Source of the DNA: Bacteroidaceae bacterium
GTDB lineage: Bacteria > Bacteroidota > Bacteroidia > Bacteroidales > Bacteroidaceae
Reading direction: 5' to 3'
Length of the DNA stretch: 64,000 nucleotides
Assembly (NCBI GenBank): GCA_024684455.1
Contig: JAIKWU010000011.1
Span: forward strand, 1-64,000
The notes beneath the pieces were generated by a model. The model did not search any database. It was given only the letters and a program-made list of their open reading frames with translations, and was not told where the DNA came from. Positions 27,831-37,399 of this stretch are shown here, piece by piece (position 1 is the stretch's first letter; each line of letters starts with the position of its first letter). Made by a program: the position numbers and the translations under genes.

Positions 27831-27852
27831 AGTTAAAGATACGATTAAGTGA
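27831..27852 (-). promoter_or_regulatory. second, diverged copy of the CTTAATCGTATCTTT motif
   Basis: On the minus strand CACTTAATCGTATCTTTAAC repeats the spacer and -7 region of the promoter 85 bp downstream, but the last G of the -7 box is A. It may be an upstream promoter or a regulator site. Confidence 0.45.
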
Positions 27853-27894
27853 AAGAAAAAGCATATTTATTTACATTTTCTAATTATTTATGCT

Positions 27895-27992
27895 TACCTT
27901 TGCACCGTGCTTCGCGAAGCCTTGGGGCGGATGGGGCACGGACATACTAAGAAAAGACGTTTTCAAGCGTCGGTCTTTCGTTTTTGAATCTC
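27895..27992 (+). ncRNA. candidate small RNA with own promoter and terminator-like end
   Basis: A -7 box TACCTTTG (27895-27902) is followed by a segment that can fold: CCGTGC pairs with GCACGG, enclosing the self-complementary GCTTCGCGAAGC. Next comes an AAAGAC...GTCTTT stem with a T5 run just after it (about 27984-27988). No reading frame with a start is evident. Structures were judged by eye only. Confidence 0.35.
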
Positions 27993-28047
27993 GCAAATTC
28001 CAAAATACGTCTGAGAGAGCCGATGTCTGAGGAAATGTCCATGTGGC

Positions 28048-28070
28048 GTATCTATCTACACGATAGATAC
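28048..28070. repeat. perfect inverted repeat upstream of the HTH gene
   Basis: GTATCTATC (28048-28056) and GATAGATAC (28062-28070) flank TACAC. It could be a binding site for a dimeric regulator or a hairpin; it lies ~155 bases before the HTH protein start. Confidence 0.5.
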
Positions 28071-28226
28071 AAACAGCGTGGGCAGACCGAAGCACACATT
28101 ATCTTTCAGACGGGTTATGCGAGAACCTAAAAACAGGATGATGCGCGAAGGTTCCCCACGTTTTTTCATATACCTTATATAATTACGCGCACGAGGGGAG
28201 CAGCGCACGATGTACACAAAAGGGCC

Positions 28227-28439
28227 ATGCACCTCGGACACCGCATCCGCGACATCCTGCACGAACAGCATCGGACCAGCGTCTGGCTGGCTCGTGAACT
28301 GGGCTGCGACCGCACTAACATCTACCGGATTTACGAGAAGATGTCGCTCGACACCAGTGTCCTTCTCCGCATCTCGCGCATCCTCCAACACAACTTTTTC
28401 AGCGAACTGGCAGACGAAGTTTCGGACGAAAAGCCCTGA
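28227..28439 (+). CDS. small XRE-like helix-turn-helix protein
   Basis: This 70-residue protein starts MHLGHRIRDILHEQ and continues SVWLARELGCDRTNIYRIYE, an HTH resembling the XRE-like small proteins of Bacteroidales (typical form: WFAxxLxCxRxNVYKIF). The C-terminal helix LLRISRILQHNFFSELADEV is also typical. Length equals the family norm, so it is complete. Its stop overlaps the stem of a terminator, and it lies just upstream of the cluster of two barrel proteins and a lipoprotein (28570-30456). It may be a local regulator; the target is unknown. Confidence 0.75.
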   Translation: MHLGHRIRDILHEQHRTSVWLARELGCDRTNIYRIYEKMSLDTSVLLRISRILQHNFFSELADEVSDEKP

Positions 28440-28487
28440 AGTGTAGCGAAACTTGCAACATGTCGTAAGTCCCGCTACACTTCTTTA
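28438..28487 (+). terminator. terminator overlapping the HTH stop codon
   Basis: GAAGTGTAGCG (28438-28448) pairs perfectly with CGCTACACTTC (28473-28483), then TTTATT. The left arm begins inside the TGA stop. Confidence 0.8.
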
Positions 28488-28569
28488 TTGCCGCATTGCG
28501 TTAAAAGATGTTATTTTGCAGCAACTTTTAATTAACTTTTTTTTAACCCTTAAAAAACAAAGAAAAAAA

Positions 28570-29094
28570 ATGAAAAAAGTATTGACAGTGATTGCCCTGG
28601 CTTTTGTGGCAATGAACATGAGTGCACAGAACATGTATGTCGGCGGCGGCGTACGCTTTGAATCGACAAGCGACGAGACGCTCTTTGCTATTCAGCCCGA
28701 AGTCGGCTATCAATTGAATGACAAGTTCGGCATTGGTGGTGTGATTGGTTTTGGCACCAGTGGCAGTGGCAACACCAGATATTCCGAGTTCATGATCAAG
28801 CCTTACGTACGCCATCAGATTCTGAACATCGGCGGCAACGTCAACCTCTTCTTCGACTATGAACTGGCCTTTCAGAATGCAGGTGTCAAAAATGCAAAGA
28901 CCAACACATTCCTGATTGGTGTTGAGCCTGGACTCGCCTACAATCTGAACTCAAAACTGAGTGTCGTGACACATCTCGGCCTTGTAGGCTACCAGAGTTC
29001 AAAACTCGACGTCAGCGGTTCGAAGGCTGTCAACAAGTTCACTATCAAAGGCTTGACCCAGAACGTCAGCCTGAGTCTGTATTATAACTTCTAA
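28570..29094 (+). CDS. outer-membrane beta-barrel protein
   Basis: This 174-residue protein starts at 28570 (MKKVLTVIALAFVAMNMSAQ signal peptide); upstream in-frame codons to 28453 are leader DNA. Amphipathic strands (MYVGGGVRFES; FAIQPEVGYQLNDKFGIGGV; FMIKPYVRHQ) lead to the terminal SLYYNF, typical of OMP_b-brl. It resembles the 200-residue barrel at 7138 in architecture and C-terminal strand. A near-consensus -7 box (TTATTTTG) lies ~50 bases upstream. It is probably the first gene of a three-gene unit with the lipoprotein and the second barrel (14 and 55 base gaps). Confidence 0.82.
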   Translation: MKKVLTVIALAFVAMNMSAQNMYVGGGVRFESTSDETLFAIQPEVGYQLNDKFGIGGVIGFGTSGSGNTRYSEFMIKPYVRHQILNIGGNVNLFFDYELAFQNAGVKNAKTNTFLIGVEPGLAYNLNSKLSVVTHLGLVGYQSSKLDVSGSKAVNKFTIKGLTQNVSLSLYYNF

Positions 29095-29108
29095 ATCAGC
29101 ACACAACA

Positions 29109-29762
29109 ATGAGAAAGATAACAGATTTATGCACGAAGAGCCTTGTTTCAGCGGCTGTGCTGCTCTGTGCATTCCTGTTCGCTGGCTGTGAAGGTCCTCT
29201 CAGCAATGAGGAACTGGGCTTGAGCCTGCTGAACAGTAAGAGCAGCAGCGGTCTTGGCCTGCTGGAAGACAAGGAGGAGGGAAGCGGAACTTCAAGTCAG
29301 GCCAAAGCACTGGTGGGGACGTGGCTGGAAGTGGTGAAATCTTCCGGTTACGATGAAGAGTGGTATATTGGCGGATTCATCTTCAATGATGATGGCACCT
29401 ATTATTCACTCGACGAAGGCTACGACTCCAAAGGTAATGCCCCTGGTGACCGAAACATTCCAATTGGTCCAATCGCAGACTCTGGTCCTACAGACGCACA
29501 ACTTCAGATACTCGTCAGTGCTGTCAAGGCAGAGCCGACACTTGACACATGGTCAGTCAGCGGCAATGTCATCACTGCTACAGACACATGGGTGGCGAAA
29601 TCAGGCGAAGTCGAAAAAAACACAGACCGCGGGATGTACGTACTCAACGGTAATACATTGATGATTTACCCTGAGGCCGAGGATTCTCCTTACGGCGTGG
29701 ATGAAAACGGTGACGGATGGGAAGACGAACCAGAATGGATTCTCACCAAGTACAATTTCTAA
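29109..29762 (+). CDS. lipocalin-like lipoprotein of unknown function
   Basis: This 217-residue protein has a lipoprotein signal ending LFAGC (Cys27) and a low-complexity Ser/Gly/Glu linker (SKSSSGLGLLEDKEEG). Residues ~67-217 look lipocalin-like, with the pattern ALVGTWLEV...FIFNDDGTYYSLD...NVITATDTWV...GMYVLNGNTLMIYP seen in DUF5640/lipocalin-like Bacteroidales lipoproteins. It sits between two outer-membrane barrels, 14 bases after the first, and is likely co-transcribed. It could be a periplasmic or surface partner of the barrels. Domain naming is tentative. Confidence 0.65.
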   Translation: MRKITDLCTKSLVSAAVLLCAFLFAGCEGPLSNEELGLSLLNSKSSSGLGLLEDKEEGSGTSSQAKALVGTWLEVVKSSGYDEEWYIGGFIFNDDGTYYSLDEGYDSKGNAPGDRNIPIGPIADSGPTDAQLQILVSAVKAEPTLDTWSVSGNVITATDTWVAKSGEVEKNTDRGMYVLNGNTLMIYPEAEDSPYGVDENGDGWEDEPEWILTKYNF

Positions 29763-29817
29763 AATTAAAAAACAACTTTTACTTACCCCCATTATTAACC
29801 TTAAAAAACAAACAATT

Positions 29818-30456
29818 ATGAAGAAAATCATGACATTGGCAGTCGTTGCCTGCATGGCTCTGGCTGCAAACGCACAAGGATTCTTTAGCGATGTAACTTA
29901 TGTTGCTCGTGCTGGTGTCGATGTGGCTACGGTAACGGGCAAGTTCGGCACTGAGAAGATGGACTCTCGCATCGGTTTCTACGTTGGCGGTGAAATCCAG
30001 AAACCTATTATTACTGATGGGATGTACGTTGGTGCAGGTCTCGGCTTGAAAACGAAAGGCTACAAATACGACAAAAGCGGAATCAAGCGAGACGAAAATC
30101 TGACTGCATTGGAGATTCCTGTCAATCTCGGCTACAACATCCGTCTGGCTGAGGATTTCAAATTCAACGTACACGGTGGTCTTTTTATAGACTATGCTCT
30201 GTTCGGTAAAACCACAGGGACAGGAATGAACGACGTAAAATTGGGTGACTATACAGACAAGACGAAGGGACTGTACGACAAGTACAGCAAGTTTGGCTGG
30301 GGTCTCGCAGTCGGCGGTGGCATCTGGTACAAGCAGTTCAACCTCGACGTCAACTTCCAGTTCGGTATGAACAAGCCTGCTGAACAGCCCGCTCCTGTCG
30401 GTAAACTCGACAACAAGTACAACCAGGTGGCAGTCACCCTCGGCTACGCTTTCTAA
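29818..30456 (+). CDS. porin-family outer-membrane beta-barrel protein
   Basis: This 212-residue protein starts at 29818 (signal MKKIMTLAVVACMALAANAQ). Strands include VARAGVDVATVTG, IGFYVGGEIQKP, MYVGAGLGLKTKGYKYD, LEIPVNLGYNIRL and the terminal QVAVTLGYAF, matching PF13568-type (PorT-like) barrels. Third member of a small envelope cluster after the barrel at 28570 and the lipoprotein at 29109. A terminator lies ~95 bases downstream. Function unknown. Confidence 0.82.
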   Translation: MKKIMTLAVVACMALAANAQGFFSDVTYVARAGVDVATVTGKFGTEKMDSRIGFYVGGEIQKPIITDGMYVGAGLGLKTKGYKYDKSGIKRDENLTALEIPVNLGYNIRLAEDFKFNVHGGLFIDYALFGKTTGTGMNDVKLGDYTDKTKGLYDKYSKFGWGLAVGGGIWYKQFNLDVNFQFGMNKPAEQPAPVGKLDNKYNQVAVTLGYAF

Positions 30457-30550
30457 GCGTTTACGGCAGAGTAGATTCTTTTTCAGGTAAAAGTGTTTAC
30501 CCGAGTCGAAGAATCATACTTTTTTAATAAATAATCTTACTTTTGAAGAG

Positions 30551-30588
30551 CTCCTGCGTGCCGTGAGGCAAGCAGGAGTTTGCTTTTT
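30551..30588 (+). terminator. terminator of the envelope protein cluster
   Basis: CTCCTGC (30551-30557) / GCAGGAG (30572-30578) is followed by TTTGCTTTTT. Confidence 0.75.
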
Positions 30589-30703
30589 GTTAAAGAATAT
30601 ATAGATGATGGCTTTTTGTGTCAATGACTGGGTTGGACGTGAGTTCGGTATAAGCACAGCGATGCAGGACATCCATCAATTCCCGAAGGCTTAATTATAT
30701 TAA

Positions 30704-30787
30704 TTGTAGGGACGACCCGTGGGGCGTCCATGAAGGATTGTGGAATGAGGATTGCCAACAGGGACGCCCCACGGGTCGTCCCTACAA
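30704..30787. mobile_element. MITE-like element, copy 1
   Basis: 26-bp perfect terminal inverted repeats (30704-30729 and 30762-30787, beginning TTGTAGGGACGACCCGTG) enclose a 32-base centre starting ATGAAGGA. A second copy with the same arms lies at 41146. No coding capacity; presumably moved by a transposase encoded elsewhere. Confidence 0.75.
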
Positions 30788-30861
30788 GAACGTGAATCTG
30801 GTTTACGGGCAAAGAATCCGTGTTTCAAACAGTGATAACAATCGGTGTTATGAAGGCTGAA

Positions 30862-30998
30862 AAACTGGACGCAGTGGAGTATTTGTTCCACCGCAGTGGA
30901 ACTTTTGTTTCACTGCGGTGAAACTTTTGTATCGGCGCAGTGAAATTTTGGTACCACCGCAGTGAAACAGTTGTACCAATACGGTGAGGATAATTTGG
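30862..30998. repeat. 22-bp-period palindrome array, second sequence family (6 units)
   Basis: The core GCAGTG/GCGGTG/ACGGTG starts at 30871, 30893, 30915, 30937, 30959 and 30981, exactly 22 bp apart. Best units are GTTCCACCGCAGTGGAAC and GTTTCACTGCGGTGAAAC, separated by TTTT. The later units decay. Confidence 0.9.
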
Positions 30999-31122
30999 TA
31001 CAAAAGTTTAAGGGAAATCAAGGTTGTATGGAATGGATACAAAACGCCACCGTGATGTATCACACCTCTGAAAACAGGGACTCTCGCATTCCCGAACCTC
31101 GTTCGCTTGCCCTTAGCCTTTC

Positions 31123-31185
31123 GGCAATAAAAATAAATAATGTTAATTTTTTTTGTATTGCTCTCGCTTAATCGTATCTTTGCAA
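31123..31185 (+). promoter_or_regulatory. 63-bp promoter module of the PL11 gene
   Basis: TTTG (31152-31155), a 19-bp spacer with CTCTCGCTTAATCG, and TATCTTTG (31175-31182). It is nearly identical to the inverted block at 27747-27809. Confidence 0.88.
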
Positions 31186-31222
31186 CTGAAATACGGCAAA
31201 ACTACCTAAAACTGAAAATAAT

Positions 31223-34200
31223 ATGAAAAGAATCGTTTGTTTGCTCTGCCTCGCAATGACGATGGCAGGGTCGGTATGGGCGCAGCGTCCGACCGATATC
31301 GTGGACCGTGGCCTCGTGGCCGTTCCTGCCAGCAGCGGCGGAATGTTCGTCAGTTGGCGCATCTTTGGCGAGGAGTACTACGGTGTGACGTATAATCTGT
31401 ATCGTGGCACGACGAAGATTGCCTCGAACCTGCCGGTGTCGAACTTTGTCGATACGGGCGGTTCGACGAGTTCAAAGTACCAGGTGGCTCCCGTGGTTCG
31501 CGGCGTGGAGGGTGCGAAGTGTGCGGCCGAGCAGGCCATGGGCACGCAGTACATCCAGTTTGCCGCTGCCAAGGTGGTGAACCGCAACGGCGAGGACGTG
31601 ACTGCGCAGTACAACATCAACGACATCGCCCTGGCGGACCTGACGGGTGACGGCAAGGCCGAGATGATTGTCAAGCGCAACTTCGGCGGCGACTACAACG
31701 AGGCTGAGGGCAACTACCCCGTGAGCAACACGACGACGTACACCCATCTGGAGATTTACAACATGAAAGGTGAGCGTCTGTGGTGGATTGACCTCGGACC
31801 GAACATGGTCAGCGGACCCGACGAGCAGTACGATGCCGTGGGTTACGACTGGGACGGCGACGGCAAGGCGGAGGTGCTGATGCGTGGTGCGGACAACATG
31901 ATTATCCACCATCCCGACGGCACAACGACGAACATCGGCGACATGAACGTGAACACGCGTAACACGGTGCGTCACGACGACAACAATGCTGCCTACACAA
32001 ACTCGGGCAACGAGTATCTGCTGTATCTTGAAGGTGCGACAGGTAAGCCCTACAGCATCGGCTCGGGTTCGACACCGCTGTGGATGACTTATCCGCTGCC
32101 GCGTGGCAGTGCGAGCGACTGGGGCGACGGCTACGGTCACCGCTCGACGAAGCACTACTTCGGCGCTCCGTTCATCGACGGTCGCAAGCCGTACATCTTC
32201 CTCGGACGTGGCTGCTACACGAAGCATCACTTCAAGACGTTCGAGGTGAACCCCGATACGCATAAACTGACGATGAAGTGGGAGTGGAGTGGCACGTCGT
32301 GGCCTTATCATGGTCAGGGCTACCACAACTTCGGCATTGCCGACGTGGACTGGGACGGACGCGACGAAATCTGCTTCGGTTCGATGGTCATCGACGACAA
32401 CGGCAAGGGTCTGCACACGACGGGGCTCGGACATGGCGATGCCCAGCACTGCAGCGACTTCGACCCCTATCGTCACGGTCAGGAAATCTTCGCCTGCAAC
32501 GAGGACAATCCTGCGATGAACTACCGCGACGGCACGACGGGTAAGATCTACTTCCGTATGCAATCGACGAGTGACGACGGACGTGCGCTGTGTGGCAACT
32601 TCTCGAACGACTATCCGGGTGCCATCGGCCACTCGTCGCAGCAGGGAACTATCTCGTGTGTGGCTGACAAGCCCATCAGCGGCGGTCCTGGCGGTTATAC
32701 GAACAACTTCCGCATCTATTGGGACGGCGACCTGCTGGAGGAAGGCCTCGACGGTGCCAGCAGCCGTGAGGGTGCTGCCCGTGTGTTCAAGGGCAACGGC
32801 AGCATCGTCTTTACGGCCGATGGTACGGCCAACTGTAACTGGACGAAGAACACGCCGAGTGCAACGGGTGACATCCTGGGCGACTGGCGTGAGGAAATCG
32901 TCGTCCGTACGAGCGATAACAAATACATCCGTATCTATACGACCAACATGCCTACGCAGTGGCGCAACTACACGCTGTGGCACGACCACCAGTATCGTCA
33001 GGGCATGGTGTGGGAGTCGATGGGCTACAACCAGCCGCCTCACTGCAGTTACTTCCTCGGTGAACTGGAGAACATCACCGTGGCTCCGCCGCCACTGACC
33101 ATGACGGGCCGTACGGAAATTGCGAACGGCGGCATCATCATGGGTGACTACAACGACCAGCAGGTGATTGTCTGCGAGACGAACAACACAAGCATCACCG
33201 TGAACGACGGTGCCAGTCCGTATGTGACTTTCTTTAATGTGCCTTCATGGGTACAGGGTACGAACAGCACAGTTACTGACGGCACGGGCCGTATCAACAC
33301 CACCTACTATACCTGCAATGTGCAGGGTGGTGCCTTCGGCGGTGGCATGCGTCTGGTGAAGCAGGGCGACGGCATCCTGAACCTACCGAACGTGGAGCAG
33401 CAATATACGGGTCCGACGGATGTGTGGGCTGGTACGCTGAACTTCGACGGCAAACTGCTGCTGTCGTCGCTCTGGCTGAACCGCTTTGCAGAACTCAACT
33501 CCGACGGCGGTGAGTTCCGCAGCATCAAGATGGACTATGCTTCTATCCTGCGTCCAGGCGGTGCCAACAACATCGGCACTGTGACGACCGACTCGCTGTT
33601 GCTCGGTTTCGGTTCGCGTGTCGTCTTCGACATCAACTTCGACGATATGGCCACAGACCAAGTAAACACCAAGGTCATCTCCATCGAGACCAAGAACTGG
33701 GAATACGGCCCACAGTATCAGTCGCCCATCTTTGAATTTGTCGTTCCACGTGGACAGGAAATGAAACAGGGCAACTACCTGCTGGGTACTGCTACCGAGA
33801 TGGAAGGCTCGCTGGGCGACATCCGCATCGAAGGGCTGGGCACGAAGATGAAGACGTCGCTGTTGCTTGACAATGGCAACCTCTACCTCGTCATCTCCGA
33901 CACACGCCTGGCTGGCAGCATCATCTGGAACGGCAGCAGCAGCAACATCTGGGACTTTGCCAACGAACAGAACTTTACGCTGGCCAGCAATCCCGACGTC
34001 ACAGATGAAACGTTCGTGTCGGGCGACAAGGTGCTCTTCCCTGCTGGAACAGGTAAGTACAACATCACGCTCAAGGGTGAACTCGAAGCCGACTCAGTCA
34101 TCGTTGATGGTAACTCCAACTACACCTTCAATGGTACGGGCAGCATCGTGGGCAAGTCGAAACTTGTCAAGCGAGGCAAGGGCACACTGACTGTCAATAC

Positions 34201-35770
34201 CGACAACACCTACACTGGCGGTACTCGCATCAGTGGCGGTACACTTGCCGTCAGTTCGCTCTCCAATGCCACTCAGGCAAAGGGCAACCTCGGCGGTGTC
34301 AACACTGCTCCGCGCAAATTCATCATGGAGAACGGTGCAACGCTCAAGACGACGGCTGCCGTCACACAAGGCTCGCCGATGTATATGCAGACAACCGAAG
34401 GCGGCATTATCGACAACGCTGCCGACTTTGTCATAGCCAGTCCTGTTTCAGGCACGATGCTGACGAAGAAAGGCAACGGTTGGATGAAACTCAATGTCAC
34501 TAATCCCAGCCTTAACCGCCTTGTCGTTTCGGCTGGCACCGTACAGTGCGTCAACTGCAACGTACCTGCCAAGACCGTCGAACTGGCTGGCGGTACGCTC
34601 TCTGAAAACACAGGCAGCAGTTACACCATCGATGTGACAGGTCGTAAGACGTCGTACTGGAACCTCGTCACCCGTGCTACCTACGCCAACAAACTGACGG
34701 GTACAGGTACCGTGCAGATTTACTGCCCTTCAGAAGAAGGTAATGGCTGGATGGCCACACGTACGCCCATCACGGGTAACTGGAGCGAGTTCGAAGGTAC
34801 TGTCATCCCCGCCGTGAACAAAGGTGAGACACGCTGGACCCTCAACAACTCGTATGGTATGCCTAAGGGAACTTTCAGCATCCCCTCTGGCATCGTCGTC
34901 ACCAATAAGGGTTTGACCTACCGTATTGGTAAGGTGACAGGCACGGGTGCGCTCGGCGGCTACTGCACCTTCGACAACAACGGTGGCAGCGGTGTCAACA
35001 CTTGGGAAGTCGGCGGTGAGTCAAGTTTTGCAACCGAGATGATCGTCACTGGCGGACCCACCAACTTCACGAAAGTGGGCGAATGCCGCATGACTGTCAA
35101 AGGTAAATGGGACAACACCGGTAACATCCTCATCGACGAAGGAGACCTGAGCCTTACCAAGACTGCCTGTCTCGGCACAGGACCTGTCACCGTTAGCGAG
35201 GGTGCCATCCTCTCGGGTGTGACAGACGAAACACCTCTCACCAACTCATCCTTCACCATCAACGGAACTGTTCAGGGAGGTTCCACAACGACTGTCAACA
35301 AGGGAACCATCAACTTCGGCAGCAAGAACGTGACATTCACTCCCACTTCGTGTCTCTCACTCAATGCACGTGCCAACTACACATCGGCAACCAGTGGTAC
35401 CTCTATCTCCAACGTCGGCAAACTCACCTTCGAAAAAGGCAGCCGCCTTGCCATCAATGTCCTCAGCACCAACACCTTCGTCGATGGCGACTACATCATC
35501 CTGTGGACAGCCGAACAAATCAGCGGACTGCCTATACTTGAAGACTACATCATCGATGTAGAGAAAGGACTCATCTGGGACACCAGCGACCTGGGCAGTG
35601 GCATCCTGCGCGTCAAGTACGACCCAGCCACCGCCGTTCAGCAACTCCATGCTGACAAGACCGATGCACCTATCTACAGCATCGACGGCCGACTCATACC
35701 TACGACAAGCCACGACGCCCTCCGTCCAGGCATCTATATCCAGAACGGCAAGAAATTCATCGTGAAGTAA
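31223..35770 (+). CDS. PL11 rhamnogalacturonan lyase with long beta-helix-like extension and T9SS tail
   Basis: This 1515-residue secreted protein has a signal peptide ([21 protein letters not shown]). Residues ~22-620 are a PL11 eight-bladed propeller: [21 protein letters not shown], then repeated calcium-site blades ([44 protein letters not shown]), [12 protein letters not shown] and [22 protein letters not shown]. Residues ~640-1450 form a Gly/Thr-rich beta-strand region with autotransporter-type repeats ([20 protein letters not shown], then [12 protein letters not shown]). The tail YSIDGR...[13 protein letters not shown] fits type IX sorting. PL11 cuts the rhamnogalacturonan-I backbone by beta-elimination. 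About 870 residues longer than the catalytic family. The stop codon overlaps the gmd start by one base. Confidence 0.9.
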   Translation: MKRIVCLLCLAMTMAGSVWAQRPTDIVDRGLVAVPASSGGMFVSWRIFGEEYYGVTYNLYRGTTKIASNLPVSNFVDTGGSTSSKYQVAPVVRGVEGAKCAAEQAMGTQYIQFAAAKVVNRNGEDVTAQYNINDIALADLTGDGKAEMIVKRNFGGDYNEAEGNYPVSNTTTYTHLEIYNMKGERLWWIDLGPNMVSGPDEQYDAVGYDWDGDGKAEVLMRGADNMIIHHPDGTTTNIGDMNVNTRNTVRHDDNNAAYTNSGNEYLLYLEGATGKPYSIGSGSTPLWMTYPLPRGSASDWGDGYGHRSTKHYFGAPFIDGRKPYIFLGRGCYTKHHFKTFEVNPDTHKLTMKWEWSGTSWPYHGQGYHNFGIADVDWDGRDEICFGSMVIDDNGKGLHTTGLGHGDAQHCSDFDPYRHGQEIFACNEDNPAMNYRDGTTGKIYFRMQSTSDDGRALCGNFSNDYPGAIGHSSQQGTISCVADKPISGGPGGYTNNFRIYWDGDLLEEGLDGASSREGAARVFKGNGSIVFTADGTANCNWTKNTPSATGDILGDWREEIVVRTSDNKYIRIYTTNMPTQWRNYTLWHDHQYRQGMVWESMGYNQPPHCSYFLGELENITVAPPPLTMTGRTEIANGGIIMGDYNDQQVIVCETNNTSITVNDGASPYVTFFNVPSWVQGTNSTVTDGTGRINTTYYTCNVQGGAFGGGMRLVKQGDGILNLPNVEQQYTGPTDVWAGTLNFDGKLLLSSLWLNRFAELNSDGGEFRSIKMDYASILRPGGANNIGTVTTDSLLLGFGSRVVFDINFDDMATDQVNTKVISIETKNWEYGPQYQSPIFEFVVPRGQEMKQGNYLLGTATEMEGSLGDIRIEGLGTKMKTSLLLDNGNLYLVISDTRLAGSIIWNGSSSNIWDFANEQNFTLASNPDVTDETFVSGDKVLFPAGTGKYNITLKGELEADSVIVDGNSNYTFNGTGSIVGKSKLVKRGKGTLTVNTDNTYTGGTRISGGTLAVSSLSNATQAKGNLGGVNTAPRKFIMENGATLKTTAAVTQGSPMYMQTTEGGIIDNAADFVIASPVSGTMLTKKGNGWMKLNVTNPSLNRLVVSAGTVQCVNCNVPAKTVELAGGTLSENTGSSYTIDVTGRKTSYWNLVTRATYANKLTGTGTVQIYCPSEEGNGWMATRTPITGNWSEFEGTVIPAVNKGETRWTLNNSYGMPKGTFSIPSGIVVTNKGLTYRIGKVTGTGALGGYCTFDNNGGSGVNTWEVGGESSFATEMIVTGGPTNFTKVGECRMTVKGKWDNTGNILIDEGDLSLTKTACLGTGPVTVSEGAILSGVTDETPLTNSSFTINGTVQGGSTTTVNKGTINFGSKNVTFTPTSCLSLNARANYTSATSGTSISNVGKLTFEKGSRLAINVLSTNTFVDGDYIILWTAEQISGLPILEDYIIDVEKGLIWDTSDLGSGILRVKYDPATAVQQLHADKTDAPIYSIDGRLIPTTSHDALRPGIYIQNGKKFIVK

Positions 35771-36888
35771 TGAGAAGAGTAGCACTGATCACAGGTGTAA
35801 CGGGCCAGGACGGGTCGTACCTTAGCGAGTTCCTGCTTGAAAAGGGCTACGAGGTACACGGTGTCATCCGCCGTTCATCGGTCGATTACCGCGAACGTAT
35901 CGCTCACTTGGAGGGACAGCCACGATTCCACCTGCACTATGGTGACATGGGTGACTCCATGTCCATCCTGCAGGTGGTGTCGAAGGTGCGTCCCACCGAA
36001 ATCTATAACCTGGCGGCACAGAGCCACGTACAAGTCAGTTTCGACTCCCCCGAGTTCACCGCCGATGTCGATGCCACGGGAGTGTTGCGTGTGCTCGAGG
36101 CCGTACGTCTGTGCGGTCTGTCCGACACGTGCCGCATCTACCAGGCCTCTACCTCCGAACTATACGGAAAGGTCGAGCAGGTGCCGCAGAACGAGCTGAC
36201 ACCCTTCCACCCCTACAGCCCCTACGCCGTAGCGAAACTCTACGGCTTCTGGATTGTGAAGGAATACCGCGAGGCATACAATATGTTCTGCTGCTCGGGA
36301 ATCCTCTTCAACCACGAGTCCGAGCGACGTGGCGAGACCTTCGTCACACGAAAGATTACTCTCGCCGCTGCACGCATTGCGCAGGGCAAGCAGGACAGGC
36401 TCTACCTCGGCAACCTCTCATCGCTGCGCGACTGGGGCTATGCCAAGGACTATGTCGAGTGTATGTGGCTCATCCTGCAGCAGCCTAAACCCGATGACTT
36501 CGTGATAGCAACGGGTGTGCAGCACAGCGTCCGTGAGTTCTGCTACCACGCCTTCCGTCACGCAGGCATCGAACTGGAGTTCCGTGGCGAAGGTCTGGAG
36601 GAAAAAGGCGTATGCGTCTCCGTGAGCGGAACGGCTTCACCAGCACTCGTCGGACAGACCCTCGTGGAGGTGAGCGAGGACTTCTACCGTCCCACTGACG
36701 TGGTCAACCTCTGGGGCGACCCAACCAAAGCCCGTGAACAGTTGGGCTGGGACCCCGCCAAGACCTCGTTTGAGGAACTCATCCGCATCATGGTCAGCCA
36801 CGACATGGCAAAGGTCGCTGCCGACGGGGCAGCCGCCAAAGTCCGCACGAACCTCGCCGAGTATCTGGAGAAGGGTATCGTGAAGTGA
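35770..36888 (+). CDS. gmd: GDP-mannose 4,6-dehydratase
   Basis: This 372-residue short-chain dehydrogenase/reductase converts GDP-mannose to GDP-4-keto-6-deoxymannose, the first step of GDP-L-fucose synthesis. The Rossmann motif is [19 protein letters not shown] binding continues with RRSS, and catalytic residues are in QASTSELYG and [13 protein letters not shown] (Tyr-x3-Lys). [18 protein letters not shown] is a GMD hallmark. Its ATG shares one base with the stop of the PL11 gene, so translation is probably coupled to it. The fcl gene follows after an inserted cassette. Confidence 0.95.
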   Translation: MRRVALITGVTGQDGSYLSEFLLEKGYEVHGVIRRSSVDYRERIAHLEGQPRFHLHYGDMGDSMSILQVVSKVRPTEIYNLAAQSHVQVSFDSPEFTADVDATGVLRVLEAVRLCGLSDTCRIYQASTSELYGKVEQVPQNELTPFHPYSPYAVAKLYGFWIVKEYREAYNMFCCSGILFNHESERRGETFVTRKITLAAARIAQGKQDRLYLGNLSSLRDWGYAKDYVECMWLILQQPKPDDFVIATGVQHSVREFCYHAFRHAGIELEFRGEGLEEKGVCVSVSGTASPALVGQTLVEVSEDFYRPTDVVNLWGDPTKAREQLGWDPAKTSFEELIRIMVSHDMAKVAADGAAAKVRTNLAEYLEKGIVK

Positions 36889-36891
36889 TAC

Positions 36892-36929
36892 CACGGAAAT
36901 ACACGGAAAAGAACGGAAAAACTCGGAAA
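36892..36929. repeat. left decamer array of the GxxExxY cassette
   Basis: CGGAAA occurs at 36894, 36904, 36914 and 36924, exactly 10 bp apart (CACGGAAATA, CACGGAAAAG, AACGGAAAAA, CTCGGAAATT). It begins a few bases after the gmd stop. Confidence 0.8.
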
Positions 36930-36934
36930 TTATA

Positions 36935-37351
36935 ATGGAGTTGATCTTTGCAGAAGAGTCGTTTGCGTTACGTGGTGCTTTCTTTGAGGTACATAAACAA
37001 TTAGGAACAGGATTCCTGGAAAAGGTATATCAGGAAAGTCTTGCTAAGGAATTTTCAATTCGCAACATTCCTTTTGAACGCGAAAAACGAATTTCTTTAG
37101 ACTACAAAGGACAGCCATTACTACAAGTTTATATCGCAGATTTCATTTGTTACAATAAAATTATTGTCGAATGTAAAGCCGTTCAAGAAATTCAGAATGT
37201 GCATAAGGCACAGGTTCTGAATTATCTGAAAGCAGCGAATTATCGTCTGGGCTTTTTAGTAAACTTTTCTGAGTCTTTTCTTAAACCGTTACGTTTTGTC
37301 AACTTTGAATGGAACGAGTTTTATGTTCCCCAAACCCAATGCCAGACATGA
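36935..37351 (+). CDS. GxxExxY family protein (PDDEXK-like nuclease fold)
   Basis: This 138-residue protein carries the family-defining motif GFLEKVY in GTGFLEKVYQESL. VYIADFICYNKIIVECKAVQ follows: the D...E-x-K pattern of PDDEXK nucleases. The tail is LGFLVNFSESFLKPLRFVNF. Length is near normal for the family (~125-135). The gene is markedly A+T-rich compared with its neighbours and is flanked on both sides by decamer arrays in inverted orientation. It splits gmd and fcl, which normally adjoin. Function of GxxExxY proteins is unproven; a nuclease role is inferred from fold. Probably a mobile cassette. Confidence 0.88.
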   Translation: MELIFAEESFALRGAFFEVHKQLGTGFLEKVYQESLAKEFSIRNIPFEREKRISLDYKGQPLLQVYIADFICYNKIIVECKAVQEIQNVHKAQVLNYLKAANYRLGFLVNFSESFLKPLRFVNFEWNEFYVPQTQCQT

Positions 37352-37359
37352 AGAAATAA

Positions 37360-37399
37360 AAATTTCCGTGTTTTCCGAGTATTTCCGTGTTTTTCCGTT
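37360..37399. repeat. right decamer array of the GxxExxY cassette (inverted)
   Basis: TTTCCG steps with CCG at 37366, 37375, 37385 and 37395 (9-10 bp phase) are the reverse complement of the left array. The array ends about 15 bases before the fcl start. Confidence 0.8.

Noticed and set aside
30848-31063. 71-codon frame with repeated FHCGGT-like peptides
   Set aside because: It is a translation of the second palindrome array, not a gene.
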